Assembly (NCBI RefSeq): GCF_000003815.2
Contig: NC_049981.1
Coordinates: 31,523,811-31,587,810, forward strand
Length of the DNA: 64,000 bases
DNA from: Branchiostoma floridae
Taxonomy: Eukaryota > Chordata > Leptocardii > Amphioxiformes > Branchiostomatidae
Reading direction: 5' to 3'
Both the position numbers and the translations under genes were made by a program. Of this stretch, positions 12,585-24,768 are shown piece after piece. Below the pieces are notes generated by a model, which was not told where the DNA came from, searched no databases, and saw only the letters and a program-made list of their open reading frames with translations. Position 1 is the first letter of the stretch. The number at the start of each line of letters is the position of its first letter.

Positions 12585-12768
12585 GCAGTTACTCAAGCAA
12601 CTGGATATGGTTTTGGAAACGGTCAGACGTTTCAGGTAGAATCCTCTACCTTTTGTCAGTGACTGACACCTTTGGTATCAGTACTAGTGTCACTGACAAA
12701 AGGTAGAGGATTCTGCCTGAAACGTTTGACCGTTTCCAAAATCATATCCTGTTGCTTGGGTAATTGCG
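12585..12768. mobile_element. Long inverted repeat (hairpin element)
   Basis: The left arm (12585-12670) and right arm (12682-12768) are near-perfect reverse complements, including TTTTGGAAACGGTCAGACGT against its complement and CTCTACCTTTTGTCAGTGAC against its complement, with only a short loop. It is a non-coding fold-back element. Confidence 0.85.
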
Positions 12769-12806
12769 TTGATTGTTTCCTTGCACCAAGCTACCCACAA
12801 ATGTGA

Positions 12807-13110
12807 CGCCACGTAGCGTAACGGTAGGGTGTTTGGCTCAAAGCCCAGAGGTCATGGGTTCGAGTCCCCTGGTATGCTGGAACGTTGTGTCCCTTGGGAA
12901 AGGCACTTAACACGAATTTCCTCACTTCACTCAGATGAAAATGAGCTTCTAGCTTTACCGTCTCTGAGCTGTCATTTTCCCAAGCTACGAATGATGAGCT
13001 TCTGGCTTTAGTTAGGGACACCTGAAACACAGAAAGGAACTCACCACACTTATCGAAAAGAGTAAAGGTTTTCCCCGGTGTGAGTGAACCAATAAAATCT
13101 GTCTAAATGT
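12807..13110 (+). mobile_element. tRNA-derived SINE with Deu-like core
   Basis: The head has A-box-like TAGCGTAACGGTAGGGTG and B-box-like GGGTTCGAGTCCCCTGG. A core follows with TTGGGAAAGGCACTTAACAC, TTTCCTCACTTCACTCAG and ACCACACTTATCGAAAAGAG. The same core recurs at 34880, 38385, 39110, 46055, 53040 and 56882. This matches the DeuSINE/AmphiSINE architecture from memory. Confidence 0.7.
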
Positions 13111-14556
13111 GCTGCTTTCACTCTCCAGTACCAACTAGAGTACTATGCCAAAAGGAGGTTTACCTGGTATGCAATACAAACATGAAGAAGACAAAAACGT
13201 TTTAGGGGTCGATAAAGGATGTCGATAGGTGGAACAAAAAGTCTGGTAATTACCAGTGAAATAAACTGAAATCTGTCACATCATGTTTCCTGTATTCATC
13301 AATGGTTTTACATATCATCACATCGATTCAAGTACGAGCTTACGTTGTTCATGTTCTTCCTAGGTATTAAAGCTATACCGATAACACAGTCTCTTTGTGC
13401 TGTTTTGAGACGAAACATGCCGCCCAGAACCGTCCTACACCAAACCACTACGTATCCAGTGTCGACGCCAGGATAACAGAAGCTTTAAAAACAACGGTTA
13501 CAGCAGTCAGATTCCTGGCGCAACCAGAAATACATTACCGAAAAAATACATTACCGAAACGCAAGCACACGACGTCCTAACTGTACGTAAAAAGGCACCC
13601 CCTCCTGTGTCAATGTAACATCCCACTTGGGGAATCCCCCTTCCCAGACGCCCCAACTACAACAGGTGAGGTCACATCTGGGGAATTCCACTTTCACCTG
13701 TGCCAGTCGCGAGGTGAGGCCATTACTTATAATTTTACCTGTCCCTTATAATTTTAATGGGCTTTATAGATCGGAAAACAAGACAAGGTAATTAGAGAAA
13801 CTACAAATAATATCGGGGTGGTGTGGTATGGAAGTAGTCGCAGGTAAGTTACAGTGACTGCAAATTGTAATCTCTATTCTATTGTTGATCAAATCAAGCT
13901 ACCTTAACACAATAGTCTGTTTGTTTGTTTGCCATTGAGCTATACATCAGTCTCCAACCAATACAGAAGTATTTGTTAACGTTAAGTCTCAATTTAAGGC
14001 GTTTGGCAAATAGCGTAAACCAAACCCCTCGTGACGTATGGAGACAACTAACTATACGTGGCAGTGAGGAGGGGTGGCACGGAAGTCGCAGACCAGGTTG
14101 CAGTGACTGTGAAAACGTGTTGTCCCGCCTAATTTGGGTCAGAACACGCTACCCACACACTGAGATGTTTATAAGAAGGTTCTGATGTTACATGGCTATT
14201 TCTTTTTAATTCGAATACGGTCAAGATGCCACAACATGCAGGGAAACTGAATGTATTGTAGTGTGAAAAAGGTCCGAAACCACTACATCATTTGGGGAAT
14301 CCCCTAAGAATAAAAATTCAATAACGGGTGAAAGGTTCAACCTGCCTTGCTGTTACTGTAATAACATTGAGAGGTGTATGTATGTATATCATAAATCAAA
14401 TCGTTTTCCACACTCATATTAATGTAATATAACATAAATGAAATTGAATGAGATATATACATATATATTTGTACATTCGAATGTTCCAAAGTAACAAAGC
14501 TGTACACATGATGTATTCCTTCCGCCTTTCTCTATAGGTTGATTAATGGGGTAAAA

Positions 14557-17500
14557 ATGTCTGACATCAATATGGCCAGCCTGGCATACAGGTTCCAGGA
14601 TTTGGAGTTGGGCCTCAAGAGTCAGCAAAGACTAGAACATGGTTATGGTCGGGCACTCAGAAAAGCTATACTTTGTATGGATATCTTTATGGAGGTAGAA
14701 GTCTTAAAAACCCTTGGGGACCTGCATCTGCAGAAAGGCAGGCGGAGCAAAGATTCAGCAGAGTTTGACAAGGCTGCTGCCCTGTATGCTGCTGCCCTAC
14801 TGCGCTGCACAGATCCAGACATGGGACAAACACTGGAACATCGTATCGGCTACATGGAGAAACTCTCCAGACAACTGCTGCAGGGGTACACTCCACACTT
14901 CCATTGGTTGTCACAAGACTACTTAATAGGCACAGTGGACAACAATGTCGTAAGGGTGGCAGATATTTGCGCCAGGTTGGACAGAAAAAGAGTCGGTACG
15001 CTCTGGCATTCTGTTGAGGAGACTTACACCAACACATTAGTGATGGCAATTGGGGATGGAGACACATTCTTGGAGGTTGAGGTTTTAAAGTCTCTTGGAG
15101 ATTTCTACCTCGAAAAAGGCAAGAAAGGATCTGACCTATCCCAGTTCTTGAAGGCAGCTGCCATGTACGGCAAGGCCCTGAGAAGATGTGAGCACCCTGA
15201 GACCAAACAGACTCTGCACCATCGTGTCTTGTACATGGTGAAGATCTGGGGAGCAGTGAGAAGAGTGAGTAATATCGTTTTGATTTTTAGACTGACAATG
15301 CCCATGCCCCACTTAAAAAAGAGATTCCTCTCATTTCTTCAATGCCAAACATCACGTTAAACCAGAACGCATAGATACACTGTTTCCTTCACCTAAATGC
15401 AAATTGTCACTTAACTGTGTTTTAACTTATGAGATTAGGTGAGGCAAAACACGTTAACCATTATGGATTAAATCTTCCAGCAAAAATCACCAAGAAACTC
15501 AAGACCAAGAAGGCCATTCATCATAAGACCCGGTGTTACTCAGGACCAGCATCCTCATCCAGACGTACATGCAGCAAGGTGCGAACTCAAAACAGTTAAC
15601 TAGCCCAATAAATCTGCAAATAACAACGCCTGTCTGTTACACTAGATGACAGAATTCTTTAACTTGACAACTACATGCATAGTGCTTTCATTTATGTAAA
15701 GAGGCCTAGAGGTCTATGATATTTTTACTACTACTAGTAATACATATTACAAGGTTTGATAAAATGCTAGTTTTCACTTGTTAGTTGGAAGGTATCAGGA
15801 AACTGTTAACTTGGATAAACTTCATTCATCACGAAGAAGATTTTATGTTGATTGATGGATTCTTTACCTTGGCCACAGCTCATCATACCAAGAACACCTA
15901 CAAGAGGGCTGCAAGGCCATGCAAAAAGGGGACCTGGACAGGGCAGAACGAAACTTCGCAGCTGTGCTCAAGTCTGTACATGTCAAAGGTAAGGGTACGA
16001 ATCTAAATAATGTAGAAGTCTATAAGTAACAAGGATGAATAGAAAAGGCAATCTTACAGGCCTACCAGTAAACAAAGACAGAATAACTGTTTAGAGCTTT
16101 TGTAAATTTCTAATTTCAATTGTCGTTGATTATGTAAGTAAGGTTTCAAATCATGCCACGATTTGCATAATTGGTACCTGCCTAGGCCTATATGATAAAA
16201 GATAAAAACGGACGACCTATATACAATGCCAAATTTACGGAGGCCATAAAGAGGGTGATCACAACATTGTTCTCATTCTGTACAGATTCAAAGTCAGATC
16301 AATACAGTAAAGAAGCAGAGCCCCTGTACAAGTTGAGCGATGTCTACCTGAAGAGAGGAATCCAGTCAAAGGACGGAGGAGACTTCACCAAGGCTGCTGC
16401 ACTCTGTAATGCAGCACTGGTAAGATCAAGGAGGGAAGACAGAAATGGAGCAATACAGAAAATAATGCAATCATTTCTTAAGCATGTCCTCAATATTGAA
16501 CAAACAGTAGACATTGGTGGCACAGAGACACACAAATTGATGTTGAAAGAAAATCGAAACTATGTACAAGGGGAGATCAATAGAATAGAACGAGAGGCTG
16601 ATCCTTACAGCCTTGATGATGGTGAACCAAAGATGAGGGAAATAGAGAAAAAGAGAGCGGAAGAAATCAAATCGTTGTTTGAGACAGTTGTCCAGCAGCG
16701 AAAGGTGTTCATAGCTAGCCTTGTAGATGAATGCATAGAGGTAATGGGCCCCCCTCCCTGTAAGTACGCAATGATAGGCTTGGGGTCACAGGCCACAGGA
16801 TTGGTAACACCATACTCTGATCTAGAGTTTGCCATTTTAGTAGAGGAGGAAACAGAACACAATGTCAGGTATTTCCGTAACCTCACTCATTATGTGCATC
16901 TCAAAGTCATTAATCTGGGAGAAACCATTCTCCCGGCCATGGGAATTAATTCTCTTAATGATTTCTACACTGATGATCCACGGGACAACTGGTTCTATGA
17001 CTCGGTAACGCCGCGCGGGTTTGCGTTTGATGGAGCCATGCCGAATGCATGCAAAACACCTCTAGGCAGAGGTAGAAGCAGCACATCAATAAGCGAACTC
17101 ATCCACACACCAAAGGAGATGATCAAAATTCTGGAGAAAGACTTTAACTTTCATTTGAAAAAAGGCTACCATCTAGCAAGTGTATTGGGGAATGTGTGTT
17201 TAATCACAGGAGAACAAGAGTTAGTAGACATATACCTCACTCTATGGACACAGCGACTGCAGGACAATCATCGTGGGATAATTTCTTTCTTCTTAGCAGT
17301 AACTGATCTGAGTGAAAATGCACCAATGTTTGCACTCAACCTTGTAACTGCAAGGCTTAAGGATGTAAAGAAGGAAATGTATCGATTTTCAAGTCTTGTA
17401 GTGTCATTTTTGGCGCTAACTTTTAACATACATCCGACCACAATCTGGGACACTATTTTAAATCTGAACAAGAAAGGCATCATCAATCATGAGAACGCAC

Positions 17501-19197
17501 ACCACTTGTTGGTGATGGTAAGCATCTCAGCCGAACTGAGGCTGAGGACATACATGAACAACGGAGGACAGGTGGAAAGCATGTCAGCGTTGTCATCAAT
17601 GTCGACAGAATCAGATATTGGGGAGACATTGAAGAAAGTGTTTTACTTTTCAAATGTGAAACAGCTGATGAGATACTATTACACAGAAAGGCCACTGAAG
17701 TACTTTATTTCACAGCTTGCCAACGGTAAGTCAACAATGGAAATACCAATTCTATTTGATGACTCTTCCAAATTAAAAGCAGTGGTGTACAGCAGTCTGT
17801 GTGATTATGAAAACCAAAAGACATGCGCAGAGCAGGCACTACAGAGTGATAGATCTGAATATGGTGAAGGAAATGCACATCCTGATATTGCAGGTTCTCT
17901 TAACAACTTGGGTGAAGCTTGGAGCAAACTTGGTGATCTCAGAAAAGCTGCCAGCTATTATGAACAGTCACTTAAGATGTGGCGGGGTATCTACGGTGAG
18001 AACACTGCGCATCTTGACATTTCCTTGTCACTTAACAATGTGGGTGTTATCAGTAGTAAACTTGGTAATCACAGAAAGGCGGTCAGTTATTTCAATCAAA
18101 CCTTGCAGATGAACCAAAGGCTCTATGGGAAGAACACTGCACATCCCCTCATTGCAACGTCACTTAACGGCTTAGGAAATGCCCATTGTGAACTTGGTGA
18201 TCACAGTAAGGCCATCAGCTATCATGAACAGTCTCTTCAGCTGAAACGGAGAATATATGGGGAGAATACTGCGCATCCTGACATTGCTGACTCTCTTAAC
18301 AACTTGGGCAATGTCTGCATGAAATGTGGTGATTACAGAATGGCCGTCAGCTATCTTGAACAATCATTACAAATGGCTCGGAGAATCTATGGAGAGAAAG
18401 CTGTGCATCCTGACATTGCCGACTCACTTAGTAACTTGGGCAATGCCTATATCAAACTTACTGATTACCAAGCGGCCATTAGATATCATGAACAGTCACT
18501 AAAGATGAAAAGGGCTATCTATGGAGAGAACACTGCGCATCCTGTCATTGCCTCGTCACTTGACAACTTGGGCACAGTCTGGAGAAATCTTGGTCATTAC
18601 AGAAAGGCTGTCAGTTATTTTGACCAATCTCTACAGATGAGGAGGAGTGTCTTTGGCAAGAACACTGCAAATCCCATGATTGCCAGCTCACTTGACAACT
18701 TGGGTACAGCCTGGAGTAAACATGGTGATTATAAAGCGGCCATTAGCTACCTTGAGCAGTCGCTGAAGATGAGGCAGGGTATTTACAAGGACAACACTGC
18801 ACATCCTGACATGGCTTCGTCACTTAACAACTTAGGTGAGGCCTACAATGCACTTGGTGATTGCGGAAAGGCCTTCAGATGTTTTGAACAATCACTACAG
18901 GTGGTTCAGAGCATCTATGGGGAGAACACTGCACATCCTGACATTGCCTTGTCACTTAACAATTTGGGCGCGGCCTACAGTATCCTCGGTGATCACAGAA
19001 CGGCGGTTAGCTATTTGGAACAGTCCCTACAGATGAGACGGAGTCTCTTTGGTGAGAACACTGCACATTCCGACATCGCCGAATCACTGATCAACTTGGG
19101 TACAGCCTGGAGGTACTTTGGTGATTACAGAAAGGCCGACATTTATTGTAATCAGGCTAGAAGGATGGAACAGACTATTCTATCAAGAAAGAAATAA
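14557..19197 (+). CDS. Nucleotidyltransferase (GlnD/DUF294-type) - TPR chimera
   Basis: Exons: 14538-15264 (acceptor CTATAG at 14537, so an untranslated exon lies upstream; ATG at 14557), 15481-15578, 15879-15988, 16286-19197. These give 1275 residues. N-terminal part: three related helical units, each with an LGD/LSD-x-YL-x-KG segment and KAAALYxAAL-like helices (near residues 45-105, 185-240, 315-350), plus a unit with [17 protein letters not shown] (TPR-like). Core: [18 protein letters not shown] at about 470-487, the nucleotidyltransferase signature GS...DxE (D484, E486), followed by the conserved-looking [21 protein letters not shown] region, as in GlnD/DUF294-like proteins. C-terminus: ten TPR units of 44 residues from about 830 to 1270, of the kinesin-light-chain/nephrocystin type (SLNNLGxAW...GDYRKAxSYxEQSLxM...[12 protein letters not shown]). 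No signal peptide or TM segment is seen, so it is probably cytosolic. The substrate is unknown. A protein-modifying or nucleotide-sensing role on a TPR scaffold is inference. The stop codon lies inside an AATAAA. Confidence 0.88.
17857..19180 (+). repeat. Ten in-frame 132-bp TPR coding repeats
   Basis: Ten tandem 132-bp units encode 44-residue TPRs, each with an LG-x-A/V turn, GD(H/Y)RKA helix start and EQSLQM end. Units near 18000, 18260, 18520 and 18920 are strikingly alike at the DNA level (GGGGAGAACACTGC(G/A)CATCCTGAC), which suggests recent unit duplication or homogenisation. Confidence 0.9.
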
Positions 19198-19198
19198 A
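19193..19198 (+). promoter_or_regulatory. AATAAA overlapping the stop codon
   Basis: The TAA stop (19195-19197) is embedded in an AATAAA hexamer. If used as a cleavage signal, the 3'UTR would be only about 10-30 bases. No transcript evidence is available. Confidence 0.3.
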
Positions 19199-20475
19199 GC
19201 ACAATCTGGCACAGGTATTTTTTAATCATTATGTAAAGTTCATTGCCTTTTCTTATCAGACAGTGCATCTTGAAATAGTAGTCATAGTACGAAATACTCC
19301 CTATCTCCCCATCAAATCAAAATATGGTCCCAATATATTGCTAGAGCATACACTGTAGGACGTGTACGAACGAGCATGTGTTTGGCATTTTGGATCATTA
19401 TGTCGTTGCACATGGCATACATTTCCATCAAATGGTTGTGTCATTGTCAGAAGACCCATTCTTGTTAAGATGATAAAACATCATGAGACCTTAAAACATG
19501 GTTGTGATGTCCTGTTTAAACTACATGTACATAGATTACTGCTGAATTGATTATATGTATAAATAGCCAATATATACATAATGCCATTTCATGGTATATC
19601 AATGAGACAATGACAATGACTTGTAACTGTTTTAGCTGAGAAATGTTGTATCGGTATAGTACAACATATAATTAGATGTACAGTAGAACCCTGTTAATTG
19701 CATGAGGCCTTTGTCATAGGATTTTATGCAGTCAATTAACCCTTGGCTTAGTCAATTAACCCTTGGAGACCAAATGAGTGGCACTGGCCACAAACAGACA
19801 ACTTCGTCAAGTTTGGTAGTTCTGTTCCCTTATAACATGATATAGGCCCATGATGTTGTTCCTTTTACTCTCCAAGCAGAGGTTAGGCTCCGGCTGTTTC
19901 TTAATCGTTTTTTTTTTCGGGCTTTCTATTTTGTATTGTATCTTGTATTGTCAATCGACAATACACAGCATATATTTCATGCAAATATCAGACTTCTGCC
20001 ATAATGGCCTATGCAATTATGCCATTTTATTCATACTGGGGTGAATGGGAAATGGTTTGGGTTTTCAGATTCTTATGCAATTGGCCGTAATGGAATTAGT
20101 TGGAGTCTATTGCATCATGAAATGACAATAAGCATGGTGTAGAAATCTAACACGTATTGTTTTAATATACTTGTTTGCATGAGTGTTTGCTGTAGTAATT
20201 ATGATAATAATCTTTATTGCATGTTCATGCCCGTAGGCTAAATGCACAAATGACCACAAGTGGTCTAATGGGTGAAAAGGAATAAAAAACAACAACTAAG
20301 CCTATACAGTAGTTTCAGCTAGACTAATGGAAAAAGATATAAAATATCATGTGTCTCCATAATCGCTAATCGCTCGTTAATCGCTAATATTTTCTAATAT
20401 TTTCTTCTCTCTTTTTGAAACTCGTGGAGGTATATTTACATACTGCGATTATCACATGATCATCTATGCATGACA
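19198..20475. other. Intergenic, no gene seen
   Basis: AT-rich sequence with no coding content recognised. A CTTTATTGCATGTTCATGCC motif at 20210-20235 matches LINE/SINE end-like sequence also at 36782 and 47873. Half of a fold-back element (CTCTCCAAGCAGAGGTTAGG) is at 19868-19890, related to 51590-51745. Confidence 0.4.
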
Positions 20476-20990
20476 TCAGGTATTTAAAAGTATCCTGCGT
20501 AGACATTTTCTTATAAGTAATGTCTGTCTGTATAGCATTGAATAGGGATTGTCGTTCATATTCATATAAGGTACAGTCAAGTAAGAAATGTCTTCAAGAT
20601 GTGTTCTATTCTTTAGAGGAGTACGATTTTGCCCGCCGGATTCAATATGTAAGGGATGGTCACTAATACGAAATTTACACATAGCTCTACGATGTTCAAA
20701 GTTTGAAATGGTAATATATGATTCTCTTTCATATATCTCTTTGAATATTTTGTATGTCCTCAATTTGTTTCCTTGGTTTTCTTTACGTCCCATTGCTTGT
20801 AGTTCTGAATTGAATCTTTGGATGAAGATATCTTTCAGTCTCTGTTTTAGTTGATTCCTAGGGGAGGGAGTGTTGGAGTGACCGTTTATATACAGGTAGG
20901 CAAAGCCGGACTCCTCTAAAAGTTTCCTTACATCAGGTACCCAGGAGGGTGTTTTGCGACGCTGTAGTTCCTGCTATACCATATAAGCTT
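20476..20990 (-). mobile_element. LINE reverse-transcriptase C-terminal fragment
   Basis: On the minus strand it encodes a pattern typical of the RT C-terminal region: WVPDVRKLLEESGFAYLY, NQLKQRLKDIF, LRTYKIFKEIYERESY, NFEHRRAMCKFRISDHPLHI, then, after a frameshift, a CxLYEYERQSLF segment. It is damaged by frameshift. It is probably the 3' part of the same element whose YADD segment lies at 22550-22998. Confidence 0.7.
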
Positions 20991-21059
20991 CATATTGAAG
21001 ACTACTTCTGTGTACTTCATTAGATCGGAGATGTCTGTACAGCTTATCAGTATTATCAA

Positions 21060-21950
21060 CTTTTGTCAGCTATTCCTCCTCAATGGAAACATCTTCTAAG
21101 ACAAGGCTCCTCAGAGCTACGTGTTTACATCCCTGCCTGTAGAGATGTAACCTGGCTACATAGTAAAAATATTAATAAATGCTTATATGCTTTCTACATG
21201 AATGAAGCCAGATTATGTGAAACTTCAGACAGGATACAGTACACGTGGGAAGATTATTTCAACTGTCCAATACCATGGCAAAAGGTTTATAGCCTACCTT
21301 ACAAAATTTCCATTGACTCTAGTGTTTGCATGTTTCAACATAAACTATTGTTCAAATACTTTACCGTGAACAAGACCTTATACACTTGAGGTTTGAAGGA
21401 GTCGTCCATATGTGAATATTGTAATGAAGATGAAGAAACAGTCTTCCATCTCTTTTTTCATTGTAGAGTTGCTACACTTTTCTGGATGCAAGTAGAAGAC
21501 TGGTTTTTCATCAATACGGGGGAACATTTAAATCTGAACTTATTTAAAGTTATTTTTTGGTGATTTGAATTGTCGGTGTCCAGTTTCTGCCAATATGATT
21601 ATCCTTCTTGGTAAACACTTTATTTTCAAGAACCGTCAACGCTCTCTTAATTTACAAGCCTTTATTTCATATATGTCATACTTCCATAGGCTAGAATATA
21701 TCATAGCAAAAAGGATGGATAAGATAAAAGAACACTTTGGTAAATGGGGGAAAATAGCTTTATCGTTAAAACAGTGAATAGTGAATAACATATATACAAC
21801 TTATCATTGTTATATACAAATGTGTACACTGATGTTTTCTGGTTTTATTTATCTTTTGTGTATCACGTGTCCTTTCAGTATTATTGCTCTATGTATGATA
21901 TGTGTACCTTGTGTTTGTATCAAATCAATAAAAAGTTTAAAACAAAATGA
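21060..21950 (+). mobile_element. L1/Tx1-like LINE 3' fragment, broken
   Basis: The plus strand encodes AIPPQWKHLLRQG, TWEDYFNCPIPWQKVYSLPY, FQHKLLFKYFTVNKTLY, then in another frame CEYCNEDEETVFHLFFHC and FW (the CCHC-like tail of L1-type RTs), then LGKHFIFK...AKRMDKIKEHFGKWGKI. Stops and frameshifts separate these pieces. An AATAAA-type tail is near 21928. Confidence 0.7.
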
Positions 21951-21999
21951 TAATAATTATACATTCTACATTGAGCCTCTATCCATAAGGGGAAACGCC

Positions 22000-22545
22000 C
22001 CAATTCCGCTCTACTTGCAGAATTACTGGCGTTTCTTCCAACTCCTAAGATATCCTCACAGAATTAATCACTCTTGGCTGTGATCGTTACACACATGTGG
22101 ACTCTATGCTGAAGACCTTAGGCTGGCTGACGGTAAGGGACAGAATTCAACAGAAAAGCCTTGCCACTTTCGAAAGAATAATGCTCACCAAACAGCCAAA
22201 GGCTCTGCACGATAAAATCACCTTTCAGTCTGACATTCACAACTACCGAACACGCTCAACCAGAATGAACACGATCAGACTGCCGAAACCAAAATCCAAC
22301 TCTCAGAAAAGGCGCTTTCTGTACAGGATGTCACAGCTGTGGAACAGCACCGGCAAGTAGCAAGTATGGGACTGTAAATATGGATTATGAGGAATTATGT
22401 CACATTTGCTATGTATTGTCACCTTGTATGGCTCTGCATGTTTTTTTAACTGTACGTATGTAATGTGTAAATATGTAGGTGACCACAGGAAGAATAGCTT
22501 CTCATGAGGCTAATTGTGCATCAAAATAAACTCAAACTCAAACAG
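22000..22545 (+). mobile_element. Second plus-strand LINE 3' fragment
   Basis: It encodes the C-terminal signature of another non-LTR RT: GWLTVRDRIQQKSLATFERI, HNYRTRSTRMNTIRLPKPKS, and a final LYRMSQLWNS. After about 180 bp it ends in AATAAACTCAAACTCAAAC (22526-22544), which looks like a short repeat tail. Confidence 0.72.
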
Positions 22546-22549
22546 AATT

Positions 22550-22998
22550 TCAGACTCTATAGGGGATCTGTCGTTCAATTTGTTACTACACCAGACTTCA
22601 GATCCATGAAATAATATTGGTAGGACACATGTGTCAAACAGTTTACAGTGTAGAGATACAGACAATGTACTTTCTCCTAGAGTACTTCTAATACGAATAC
22701 TTCTTAGGGCCTTCTTTTGTAGATTTTTTACGGCAGTGCTAAACGTACATCCTGCTGTAAAAATGGTTCCTAGGTAACAGTATGCAGGGACTATCTCTAC
22801 CTTTTTATTATATAATGAGAAGTTTAAGTTGGAAAAGAAGTGGCCTCTTTTGTTGAATACTATAATCTTTGTTTTTGCTAGGTTGACCGTTAATTTCCAT
22901 TCTTGGCAATATTGGCCAAGAGCATTAATTATGTTCTGCAGTCCTTGTTGAGTTTCGGATAATAAAACAATGTCGTCAGCATAAAATAAGCTGTTCAA
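22550..22998 (-). mobile_element. LINE RT fragment with YADD box
   Basis: Minus strand: FYADDIVLLSETQQGLQN (RT catalytic YADD), YCQEWKLTVNLAKTKIIVFN, YCYLGTIFTAGCTF, VLPILFHGSEVW. No N-terminal RT region is present upstream. The frame is intact over about 150 codons, then meets the end of the plus-strand LINE tail. Confidence 0.8.
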
Positions 22999-24768
22999 TT
23001 TTGAGTGTTGTAACTAATGATAGAAAATGATAGGAATAACAGATATACAAGACGTATGTATAAGGGAAGATGCGGGGGTTACCTATATCCATATAAATGT
23101 TGATAAATGCATATACAAAGAATTGTACATACAATCGAACCTTGTAAAATGTATGACACAAAAGTCTGAAAATGATCAATTCTGAACACTTTGTGTCATC
23201 TCTGAAGATATTTAGAGAAGTTATCAAACAGTTATTAAAAACGATTTTTTTTAAATTAGATGAAAATATTTTTTTCTAATTATTACAGATCATTAGTAGG
23301 CACTAATTTGCGCAACCGTGAGTTTGTAGCTTTCATCAATATGCAAATGAAAAACATAGTTGTATTGCAGTGGTATGTACCAAAGTGCTGTATTTTGTCA
23401 TAGAAAAAATAATATTAGGAGCAATAAAATCTGATGACGTCATTAATATGGCCCCAAAGATCAGATTTAGAATTCTTTCATACCCATCTATCAATATTCG
23501 TTAGGGCTCCATTCCTTCTTAATTCATAAATGAGAAAACTATGGAAGGTCAAAATGCCAATTTAGCCAACCTAAATGCCTTAAGTCCTGGTCAGCGTCAG
23601 TTCCTTTAGTAACGCCCAATGTTTTTTTTGTCCGAAGATCCGTATGGCGTTTAATACAGGGCACACCATAAGTACAGTATGTCGTCCCAGAGTGTCTGAC
23701 GGATTAGTGATCTACATTATATTTCTGCGTATGAAGAATAAAGGCGTGTAGTGTTCGCTGCTGACTTTGCATTATTCTTTGTGAAGGATCGATGAGAATG
23801 TAGTACTCAAAATACGGCTGATTATATACAATATCAAGGTAGTGAGTTGGTGTGTGTATGTATGTACGTGTGTGAGAGGATTTTTTCTGGGTCAAAAGCA
23901 AGCTCTATTCTCTTTGCCCCCGCATTTTTCCGAAGCAAAAAGGAACCGGCTTCTAGTTTCAGTATACGTTCCCGTGTTCAAGAGGCGGGCAGTTTTCAGG
24001 TACGTTGTCTTGACCCAAGATACACACAAAGGTCACGATTACAAGACAGAACCTACTAAAGTTACTTCCGAGGTCACACCGACACCAGGTAGTGCTGCGA
24101 CTAGACTACTTTAATTCTTATGTCCGGTGAATGTAGACTATGCAGAACCTACTGCTAGCTCTACTGTTCTACGAGTGTAATAATGCAATTAAGAACACTT
24201 TGACAATATGACTGTCCTGTTATCTTTAAAAAAGTACAACTATAAATCTGATAGTAATTCATATAGTATAGTATAGTCGTATTGTATATTTTAGTATTCA
24301 TTCTTCATTTAATGGTGGCTTCTAAAAGGACAATTTTCTACCGTCCAAGCAGATGCGTATTCTTTATAATTAAGTTGTTGTTAAGATATGTCAGAAAAAA
24401 ACTTCAAACCGAAAATGTTAACACAGAAAGACAACATTTGCAAGCAAACGCAAAATGCTTACAATCACGTGGTCTAGCCTAACAAACTGCTGCTCTAACG
24501 GTTTATTCATACTCAAACACATCCATATATATGGTGACCAGCCCCTGTAGCTCTGTCCTGCCACTTGCTAGATAATGTAATCGAACACCGCATGGTGTCT
24601 GTTACCATATCACGGTGCCAGCCGTCTCGTCCAGGTCATTGAGCTTATTTGTTTGGAACAGAAGAAGAAAAGAAATTGAGCAAATACAACTGCAACGTCA
24701 TTTTCCCTTTGTAATAGTTAACACAATCAAAAGTCGTGGACAAGATAAAATTGTGCCATTTGCAAGTT
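22999..24768. other. Intergenic, no gene seen
   Basis: AT-rich sequence with no recognisable exon or repeat family beyond low-complexity runs. The 3'UTR of the minus-strand LAMP-like gene occupies the right end. Confidence 0.4.
24502..24507 (-). promoter_or_regulatory. Candidate poly(A) signal for LAMP-like gene
   Basis: TTTATT on the plus strand is AATAAA on the gene strand, about 262 bp after the stop at 24769. Confidence 0.4.

Larger units (their letters stand above)
12134..14537. other. Intergenic interval, repeats only
   Basis: Between the second PAQR gene and the NTase-TPR gene I see a long inverted repeat (12585-12768), a SINE (12807-13110) and a patch with repeated CTATCCCA/TGGGATA words (12340-12470). 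No coding exon is recognisable. A non-coding first exon of the NTase-TPR gene probably lies somewhere here. Confidence 0.5.

Noticed and set aside
12807-12880. tRNA gene candidate
   Set aside because: A and B boxes are present but the stems do not pair, and a conserved SINE body follows that recurs across the window.
16192-16285. Start of the large TPR frame at 16192 as the protein N-terminus
   Set aside because: A clear acceptor at 16285 joins in phase with the 15879-15988 exon, so the upstream part is open intron.
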